Assembly (NCBI GenBank): GCA_024639925.1
Contig: JAHEGA010000010.1
Span: 1-5,305, forward strand
DNA: 5,305 nt
Direction of reading: 5' to 3'
DNA from: Microbacteriaceae bacterium
GTDB taxonomy: Bacteria > Actinomycetota > Actinomycetes > Actinomycetales > Microbacteriaceae
Shown here: in pieces, positions 1 to 4,176 of the stretch
Layout of the letters: each line of letters starts with the position of its first letter
How positions within the stretch are numbered: position 1 is the first letter of the stretch
The notes under the pieces: generated by a model
Database searches by the model: none
What the model was told of the DNA's origin: nothing
The model's input: only the letters and a program-made list of their open reading frames with translations
Position numbers and translations under genes: made by a program

Positions 1-1500
1 GGGCGTCTGGGAGCGCGAGACACACGGATACATCACCCCGAGTTCGTCTTTGTCGGCATCGGACATGACGGAATCCAGGTGTTCTGGCGTGCCCGCCAAC
101 ACTCGCACTTCGCACGTACCGCAGGTCCCGCGCCGGCAGGAAGAGGGAACGTCAACCCCGGCTTGCTCGAGGGTTTCTAGAGCGCTGAGCTGATCACCCA
201 CCGTCACGGTCTTACCGGAGCGTGACGTTGTGATCTCGAAAGCCCCCAGGCCGCCGGTGGATATTCGCACCTGTGGTTCAAACCGCTCCACATGCAGTCG
301 TTTGGGTGCGACGAGCTGCTCGAGAGCAGACAAAATCGCCGGAGACCCGCAGGCATACACTTCAGCGTCAGGCTCGATCAGCTCCTCCAAAGGTGCTCGC
401 GACCCTTGCTCGTCACCCACCCAGAGCGTGATGCGATCGCCGTAGAGCTCGGTGAGCTCATCAGCGAACAGCATGTCGTCGCGGGTGCGGCCCAGATACA
501 GCAGGGACCACTCTCGCGCCGCTGGCAGGGAATGCAGCATGGATCGAATAGGGGTGATCCCCACCCCTGAGGCCACAAACTGATACTTTTTGGCGGGCTT
601 CAAGGGGAAGTGATTGCGGGGGAATTCGCAGTGGATTTCACTTCCCTCCGTGAGGTGCTCGTGAATCCAGGAACTGCCGCCGCCCTCTCCGCGGGTGTTG
701 AGAATGCCCAGTTGTAGGGAACGGGGCTCGGCGGGGTCTCCGCTGAGCGAGTATTGCCTCTCGAGGCCGTTGCCCAGGTGAAGAGTGAGGTGCGCTCCGG
801 CTTCCCACTCGAGGTCCGTGGCTGGATCGAGGGGTTCCAGCGTGAGCTTCGCCAGATTCTCACCGAGCGATGACTTCTTCACCACCCGGGCGGGGAAGCC
901 CGAAAGTCTGGCTGTGGTTGGCTCGGTGGTGGAAATCGCTGGGGCTCGTGGCGTGGGTTTTTCTCTGCTCGCGATGACCAACCGGACAACCCCTGCAAGA
1001 GTCGCCGTCGTGATGAGTACGAGAGAAACTGCCGTGTACCACGGCGTTCCCACGTCGGTTCCGACCAGCGCAGAATGCAAACCCACCAGAAGGATTACCG
1101 CGTAGCTCAAGAGATGGATTCCCTTCCAGACAACGTCGGGGAGCCACTTAGCGGTGAGAGCAGTGATCTGAATCAGGATGATCGCCCAGAACGCAAAGAT
1201 CCCCAAAGCAACTGCGAAGGGTTCAAAACTTGTAGCAAAGGGCACAAGTATGTCTGCCCAGCCAAAGCTGATGTATTCGTCCAACAACAGTGTTCCCATG
1301 TGGGTGGCAATCATGGCCAGTGCCAAGCCCGAAATGTATCGATGGGTGACCGTGAGCCATTCCGGGTTATCCGCGCCGCGAAGGATCCGAGTTTTCAGGA
1401 GAACACCCCACACCATGGTGAGCGTGAGAAGCGCCCAAGCGACCATGGCGCTGGCTCGAGTCAGGAACCACCACACCTGGGGGTCTTGAAAGTTAAGCAT
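1..1500 (-). CDS. Membrane ferric-reductase-like/NAD(P)H:flavin/2Fe-2S oxidoreductase fusion (3' end missing)
   Basis: The frame is open for 500 codons from ATG 1500 to the window edge, so the extreme C-terminus is missing. Residues 1-178 hold about five membrane helices (near 11-35, 53-74, 95-117, 129-147, 155-177). Four histidines, H53/H67 and H129/H142, are spaced 14 and 13 apart, the bis-haem pattern of NOX and ferric reductases. Basic loops (36-41, 118-127, after 173) put the C-terminus in the cytosol. The soluble part begins near 200, with the flavin motif RQYS (248-251), a nucleotide-binding GVGITP (312-317) and CGSP (384-387). It ends in a plant-type 2Fe-2S domain with C455, C460, C463 and C493 (Cx4Cx2C...C). 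That domain order is the phthalate-dioxygenase-reductase layout. Inferred role: moving electrons from cytosolic NAD(P)H outward across the membrane. Its start overlaps the apbE stop by 8 bp (ATGCTTAA), which suggests translational coupling. The final acceptor is not shown; it could be iron, a flavoprotein or a quinone. Confidence 0.9.
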   Translation of the reverse strand, partial: MLNFQDPQVWWFLTRASAMVAWALLTLTMVWGVLLKTRILRGADNPEWLTVTHRYISGLALAMIATHMGTLLLDEYISFGWADILVPFATSFEPFAVALGIFAFWAIILIQITALTAKWLPDVVWKGIHLLSYAVILLVGLHSALVGTDVGTPWYTAVSLVLITTATLAGVVRLVIASREKPTPRAPAISTTEPTTARLSGFPARVVKKSSLGENLAKLTLEPLDPATDLEWEAGAHLTLHLGNGLERQYSLSGDPAEPRSLQLGILNTRGEGGGSSWIHEHLTEGSEIHCEFPRNHFPLKPAKKYQFVASGVGITPIRSMLHSLPAAREWSLLYLGRTRDDMLFADELTELYGDRITLWVGDEQGSRAPLEELIEPDAEVYACGSPAILSALEQLVAPKRLHVERFEPQVRISTGGLGAFEITTSRSGKTVTVGDQLSALETLEQAGVDVPSSCRRGTCGTCEVRVLAGTPEHLDSVMSDADKDELGVMYPCVSRSQTP

Positions 1501-2479
1501 CTGCGCTGGGCCATCCGGGACTAGTGACCCAATCACCCGAGTCCAGCACGCAGGCGGCGTGGAAACCGTGTCGCCCGGCTTGGCGCAACAGTTCGCGCGA
1601 GCCACGAACAAACGCAACCTTTGTCCATATTTCAGCCTCGACCGCGCTTGCCGCGATCACACTGGCTTGAATGGTGTCGGACTGGGAGCTTTTGCGGGTG
1701 TCTGGGTTAATAATGTGGTGTGTTCCGCGTTCACCGACACGAAAACGACGCTTCGTGATGGTCGATGTCGCAAGCCCCTGGTGTTTCAGCTCCACCACAT
1801 CCCGGCGTTTACCGGATTCGTAGGGGTCCTCGATAGCCAGTCGCCAGCGATCAGATCGGGGTGACATTCCTGCGACCCGGACATCGCCGCCCACTTCGAC
1901 CAGTGCCCCAAGCGCCCCGGCCGATAGGGCCAACTCGACAGCCATGTCGGCGGCAAGGCCTTTCCCCAACCCCCCAGAGTCGACGGTGGTCCCCATCGGA
2001 AGCGTGACGGTGTTTCCGTCCACAGTGATGCGCGAAAAATCTCCACGCGCTGGGGATCCTGCGGGGATGCGTGTTTCCAAGTCCGGCGTGACCAGTGACG
2101 CTGAGTAGCCCTCTGCGATCAGAGCGGGAAGAACAGTCGGATCGAATTGGCCATCGGTGCGGGAAAAGCCCCAAGCCATGTGATCAAGGAGACGCACAGT
2201 TTCGGCTGAGACGGTGTGCGCCACTCCGGGCGCGTTGTTGAGCAGACTGATTTCTGAATCGCTCACAAACCTGCTCCAGAGCTGATTCAACATGATGAGG
2301 AGGTTTTCGATGCGCTGGGGAAGGTCAGCTGGTCCGGCAACGGTCGTGATGTGTGCTTGGGTTCCCATCACCCGAAGCGATGAAGTGTGCACTGGCAGGT
2401 CACCATCCTCGGTGGCCAGGGCTGCGTGAATTCCGCCAAGCACAGGGTCAGCGGCGACATCAAAGGATGCTGAGGTCAT
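1493..2479 (-). CDS. apbE: FAD:protein FMN transferase, ApbE family
   Basis: This 328-aa protein has the full length of the ApbE family, which attaches FMN from FAD covalently to a Ser/Thr of a target protein. Family landmarks in order are VMGT (37-40), the FVSDSEISLLN block (71-81), FDPTV (112-116), DSGGLGKGLAAD (167-178), VEVGGDVRVAG (195-204), ATST (237-240), HHIINPDT (254-261) and a C-terminal helix near 278-290. In that helix the usual A-D-x-x-x-T metal-site pattern reads A-E-I-W-T-K, with E283 in place of Asp and K287 in place of Thr. From memory this variant is common in actinobacterial relatives. No signal peptide or lipobox is visible, so the enzyme looks cytosolic, unlike the lipoprotein ApbEs. 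The ATG overlaps the upstream stop as ATGA, with GGCGG just before it as a possible ribosome site. The likely substrates are the two small DxxSGGS proteins encoded upstream, but that is inference. Confidence 0.92.
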   Translation of the reverse strand: MTSASFDVAADPVLGGIHAALATEDGDLPVHTSSLRVMGTQAHITTVAGPADLPQRIENLLIMLNQLWSRFVSDSEISLLNNAPGVAHTVSAETVRLLDHMAWGFSRTDGQFDPTVLPALIAEGYSASLVTPDLETRIPAGSPARGDFSRITVDGNTVTLPMGTTVDSGGLGKGLAADMAVELALSAGALGALVEVGGDVRVAGMSPRSDRWRLAIEDPYESGKRRDVVELKHQGLATSTITKRRFRVGERGTHHIINPDTRKSSQSDTIQASVIAASAVEAEIWTKVAFVRGSRELLRQAGRHGFHAACVLDSGDWVTSPGWPSADA

Positions 2480-2934
2480 GAGCCGCCAGAGTTGCCATCA
2501 ACGGGTGCTGGTGCTGGTGCTGGTGCAGGAGCGGGTGCGGGTGCGGGTGCAGGCGCAGGCGTTGGGGTTGAGGCCGGCGCGGGAGTCGTAACCGGAGGTG
2601 TCGCAGCGGGGGTAGTCGCGGGGATCGTTCGTGCAGCTCGCGCCGTCGAGGCTTGTCGTGCTTCCTCGAGTGCTGCCTGATATTCCTCTTGCAGCGCGGT
2701 CACGGTGGCAAGTGCGGCATCAACTTCAGCTTGCTGCTGGGTCGTAACGGTCGCCACCTCGGCGGCGATCGCCTGGTCCATCACCGCGCGTTGTTCGGCC
2801 GCAATTCGGGCCTCTTCTTCTTTCTGGAGCGCCGAGCTGTTCGCGAGAAATCCCGCGGTACCAAAAAGCGCAGTGGATGTGACGGCGGTCAGTATCTGAA
2901 GGGTAAAAAACCCCGCAGGCCTTTTAGTCGTCAT
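2476..2934 (-). CDS. Small membrane-anchored coiled-coil protein with (Ala-Pro)9 arm and C-terminal DGNSGGS; candidate flavinylated carrier
   Basis: I do not recognise a named family. Starting at MTTKRP the protein is 152 aa. A basic N-terminus (K4, R5) is followed by one hydrophobic helix (about 8-30), predicting N-in/C-out. Residues 34-100 are rich in Ala, Glu and Gln and look like a coiled coil. A Thr/Pro/Ala stretch (101-126) and nine Ala-Pro units (127-144) follow. The protein ends exactly at D146-G-N-S-G-G-S152. That end resembles the DxxSGAT/S site modified by ApbE enzymes, and the apbE gene begins within this stop codon (ATGA). The start at 2934 lies inside the end of the upstream gene (11-bp overlap). 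The frame is open further upstream, but that extension is Met/Thr-only sequence produced by the out-of-frame Asp/His codons and is unlikely to be real. Several ATGs there leave the exact start uncertain. Function as a flavin carrier is a hypothesis. Confidence 0.72.
   Translation of the reverse strand: MTTKRPAGFFTLQILTAVTSTALFGTAGFLANSSALQKEEEARIAAEQRAVMDQAIAAEVATVTTQQQAEVDAALATVTALQEEYQAALEEARQASTARAARTIPATTPAATPPVTTPAPASTPTPAPAPAPAPAPAPAPAPAPVDGNSGGS
2479..2499 (-). other. DGNSGGS codons: candidate ApbE flavinylation site at a protein C-terminus
   Basis: The last seven sense codons of the 152-aa protein read D-G-N-S-G-G-S. The ApbE target site in FMN_bind and NqrC-type proteins is D-x-x-(S/T)-G-A-(T/S), with FMN on the last Thr/Ser. 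Here Ala is replaced by Gly and the acceptor would be the C-terminal Ser152. The same motif occurs in the upstream protein with different synonymous codons. Modification itself is an inference. Confidence 0.5.
2503..2556 (-). repeat. Hexanucleotide repeat encoding (Ala-Pro)9 linker
   Basis: Nine imperfect 6-bp units (GCx-CCx) encode alternating Ala-Pro at residues 127-144 of the 152-aa protein. Alternating Ala-Pro behaves as an extended, semi-rigid arm, as in swinging-domain linkers. It places the C-terminal DGNSGGS away from the coiled coil. The repeat is a likely site of length variation between strains. Confidence 0.85.
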
Positions 2935-3379
2935 CGTCGTCGTGGTCGTCATCGTCATCATCATCATCATCATCGTGATCGTCGTCGTCATGATCATCGT
3001 CATCGTCATCGTCATGATCGTCGTCGTCTTCGTAGTAGCCAGAGCCACCTGAGGTCGCGTCTACTGGGGCGGGCGCTGCTGGTGTGGCAACGGGTGCAGG
3101 CGTTGGTGTAGGTGCAGGAGCAGGAGCAGGAGCAGGAGCTACCTGGGCGTCATCAGGCGTCGCAGAATCGGCAGGAAGCACCTCGTCAACGGGCGTCGGG
3201 CTTTCGAGAGGAGGCACGGTGATTCCGGTATCGGAATCACTCGGCAGCAATATTTCGCTGGCATCGAGTAGCGGAGATTGATCCTGCTGGGTGAGCGATT
3301 GCGTATTCGCGACCACAGCAACCGAGCCGGTGCCAAGGATGCCCACGATGCCAAGACTGAGAATGAGATTATTTGCCAT
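2924..3379 (-). CDS. Exported or anchored protein with Ala-Pro linker, DATSGGS motif and Asp/His-rich tail; candidate flavinylated metal-binding protein
   Basis: This 151-aa protein belongs to no family I can name. Residues 4-24 are hydrophobic and end in VVA, so this is either an uncleaved anchor or a signal peptide cut after A24. Residues 25-80 are acidic and Pro/Ser/Thr-rich, with no folded-domain signature. An Ala-Pro/Thr-Pro linker (81-106) leads to D107-A-T-S-G-G-S113, then GYYE, then 34 residues made only of Asp (30) and His (4). The mature protein would be extremely acidic. The linker plus DxxSGGS is shared with the next gene, whose ATG lies within this gene's last codons. I chose ATG 3379 because a TACGCT -10-like hexamer sits six bases upstream, fitting a leaderless mRNA. 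An in-frame ATG at 3403 (159 aa, MGRVYARV-) would give a more typical basic signal-peptide n-region and remains possible. Neither start has a clear Shine-Dalgarno sequence. Confidence 0.7.
   Translation of the reverse strand: MANNLILSLGIVGILGTGSVAVVANTQSLTQQDQSPLLDASEILLPSDSDTGITVPPLESPTPVDEVLPADSATPDDAQVAPAPAPAPAPTPTPAPVATPAAPAPVDATSGGSGYYEDDDDHDDDDDDDHDDDDHDDDDDDDDDDHDDDDD
2927..3028 (-). repeat. Asp/His low-complexity tail, codons 118-151
   Basis: Thirty-four consecutive codons encode only Asp and His, with Asp runs of 4, 7, 4, 10 and 5 separated by single His residues. GAT and GAC, and CAT and CAC, are mixed rather than forming a perfect trinucleotide tract, apart from six GAT codons in a row. 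This suggests the amino-acid composition is maintained, although slippage may have helped create it. A metal-binding or cation-buffering role is inferred from composition. Confidence 0.85.
3041..3061 (-). other. DATSGGS codons: second candidate ApbE flavinylation site
   Basis: Residues 107-113 of the 151-aa protein are D-A-T-S-G-G-S, preceded by an Ala-Pro linker and a Val and followed by GYYE. V-D-A-x-S-G-x-S/T is very close to the V-D-A-x-S-G-A-T form seen in FMN_bind domains. The putative acceptor is Ser113. Unlike the paralogous site, this one is internal and followed by the acidic tail. Confidence 0.5.
3110..3139 (-). repeat. Hexanucleotide repeat encoding (Ala-Pro)5 linker
   Basis: Five Ala-Pro units (residues 81-90 of the 151-aa protein) are followed by Thr-Pro-Thr-Pro and more Ala/Pro up to the DATSGGS motif. 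The arrangement matches that of the adjacent 152-aa protein, which suggests that the two C-terminal halves are related or exchanged. Confidence 0.8.
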
Positions 3380-3385
3380 GACTCG

Positions 3386-3391
3386 AGCGTA
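3386..3391 (-). promoter_or_regulatory. Candidate -10 element (TACGCT) for a leaderless operon transcript
   Basis: On the minus strand TACGCT fits TAnnnT and ends six bases before ATG 3379. Transcription would then begin at or next to the start codon. Leaderless mRNAs of this layout are common in actinobacteria, and this would explain the lack of a Shine-Dalgarno sequence. No convincing -35 box is present at 16-18 bp. A hexamer this degenerate can arise by chance. Confidence 0.4.
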
Positions 3392-3424
3392 AACACGGCC
3401 CATCGAAGGTTCTGGCGACAAATA

Positions 3425-3442
3425 TCCAAGAAACGTCCAAGA
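3425..3442. promoter_or_regulatory. Direct repeat TCCAAGA-N4-TCCAAGA, candidate response-regulator binding site
   Basis: Two identical 7-mers start at 3425 and 3436, exactly 11 bp apart, which is the tandem-half-site spacing used by OmpR/PhoB-family dimers. They lie 46-63 bp upstream of ATG 3379 and about 60-77 bp upstream of ATG 3502. One site could therefore activate the redox operon and also autoregulate the two-component genes. The response regulator encoded next to it is the obvious candidate, but binding is inferred. Confidence 0.5.
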
Positions 3443-3456
3443 TTTGCCGGAAAACA

Positions 3457-3469
3457 CTCCAGATTGGAG
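3457..3469. promoter_or_regulatory. Short inverted repeat CTCCA-GAT-TGGAG in the divergent intergenic region
   Basis: Perfect 5-bp arms are separated by 3 bp. The TCCA at 3458 starts 22 bp (two helical turns) after the second TCCAAGA, so it may be a third, weaker half-site on the same face of the DNA. It is too short for a terminator and has no T-tract. The rest of 3380-3501 shows no RNA gene or reading frame of its own. Confidence 0.25.
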
Positions 3470-3501
3470 AGCCGAGAGAAAACTCCGGGACAATGGACCT
3501 C

Positions 3502-4176
3502 ATGCGGGTGTTACTCATCGAAGATGATGCTTCGATCGCCTCGGCAGTGATTGATTCACTGGAGGCCGTCGGGTGGGATGTCGGGCACGAAGCCTCCGGC
3601 ATCGCCGGGTTGAACCGATTGGCCTCTGATTCGTGGGACGTGCTCCTGCTGGATCTGGGGTTACCCGACCTCGATGGAATTGAAGTCGCGCGTCAGGCCC
3701 GAGCCTCTGGCGCTTTCCCGATCATCGTCATCAGCGCCCGGGGGGACGAGTCTGACCGGGTGCTCGCACTTGAGCTTGGCGCAGATGACTACCTCGTCAA
3801 ACCCTTTGGTATGCGTGAACTTTTAGCCCGAATCAGAGCGGTGCATCGCCGGGCAGGCAGTGAGGGCGAAGTACCACTATCCACGGAGCTCGTCGTCGGT
3901 TCGTTACAGGTGGACACCCGAACGCGGCGTGCGTCGATCGAGGGCACCGAGTTAGATCTCACTCCCAAAGAATTCGATGTGTTGGCCTATCTCGCCAAGG
4001 AACCGGGTTCGGCTCACCGCAGGGAGACCATCATGCAGGATGTGTGGGACATGAATTGGTACGGGAGCACAAAAACCCTTGACGCTCACGTCGCTTCGCT
4101 TCGGTCCAAGCTCGGCGACGCTCGCTGGATCGAGGCCGTGCGAAGTGTTGGGTTTCGACTACAGGAACCCGAGTGA
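3502..4176 (+). CDS. OmpR/PhoB-family response regulator
   Basis: A complete 224-aa two-component transcription factor. The receiver domain (1-118) shows the acidic pocket E7/D8/D9, phospho-acceptor D51 in DLGLPD, S78 in VISAR, and K100-P101 in DYLVKPF. The winged-helix DNA-binding domain (about 126-221) has the family hallmarks LTPKEFDVLAYLA (153-165), the VW pair after the recognition region's first helix (181-182), and the recognition helix TLDAHVASLRSKLG (192-205), ending in RSVGFRL (214-220). I placed the start at ATG 3502 because the family usually begins directly with MRVLLIEDD. An in-frame ATG at 3493 adds three residues, and neither has a good ribosome site. The gene is divergent from the redox operon and shares its upstream region. 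Its stop overlaps the kinase start, so the two form one unit. Control of the divergent operon is inferred from position and from the direct repeat between them. Confidence 0.93.
   Translation: MRVLLIEDDASIASAVIDSLEAVGWDVGHEASGIAGLNRLASDSWDVLLLDLGLPDLDGIEVARQARASGAFPIIVISARGDESDRVLALELGADDYLVKPFGMRELLARIRAVHRRAGSEGEVPLSTELVVGSLQVDTRTRRASIEGTELDLTPKEFDVLAYLAKEPGSAHRRETIMQDVWDMNWYGSTKTLDAHVASLRSKLGDARWIEAVRSVGFRLQEPE

Noticed and set aside
1075..1524. Plus-strand open frame of 149 codons
   Set aside because: It lies antisense to the haem-domain helices and junction with apbE, whose minus-strand translation shows family motifs throughout; the plus product has no recognisable features.
2935..3048. 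Met/Thr-rich N-terminal extension of the 152-aa protein
   Set aside because: The residues are only what GAT/GAC/CAC codons give one frame over. A basic n-region and membrane helix begin naturally at MTTKRP.
2653..3111. Plus-strand open frame with a striking Arg/His-rich run
   Set aside because: It is the antisense reading of the Asp/His tail and coiled-coil genes. It has no start context and breaks an otherwise consistent overlapping minus-strand operon.
2924..3139. Possible CRISPR-like or structural repeat array
   Set aside because: The periodicity is 3 bp and 6 bp and in frame with Asp/His and Ala-Pro codons. There are no spacer units.
2476..3379. Classical FMN_bind or NqrC-type domain in the small proteins
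   Set aside because: Only the DxxSGGS motif is similar. The rest is membrane helix, coiled coil, acidic low-complexity sequence and linker.
3464..3494. TTGGAG...GACAAT as a sigma-70-type promoter for the response regulator
   Set aside because: The -35 matches poorly and the spacing is 19 bp. GACAAT ends seven bases before ATG 3502, so a leaderless start is possible, but support is too weak to list.
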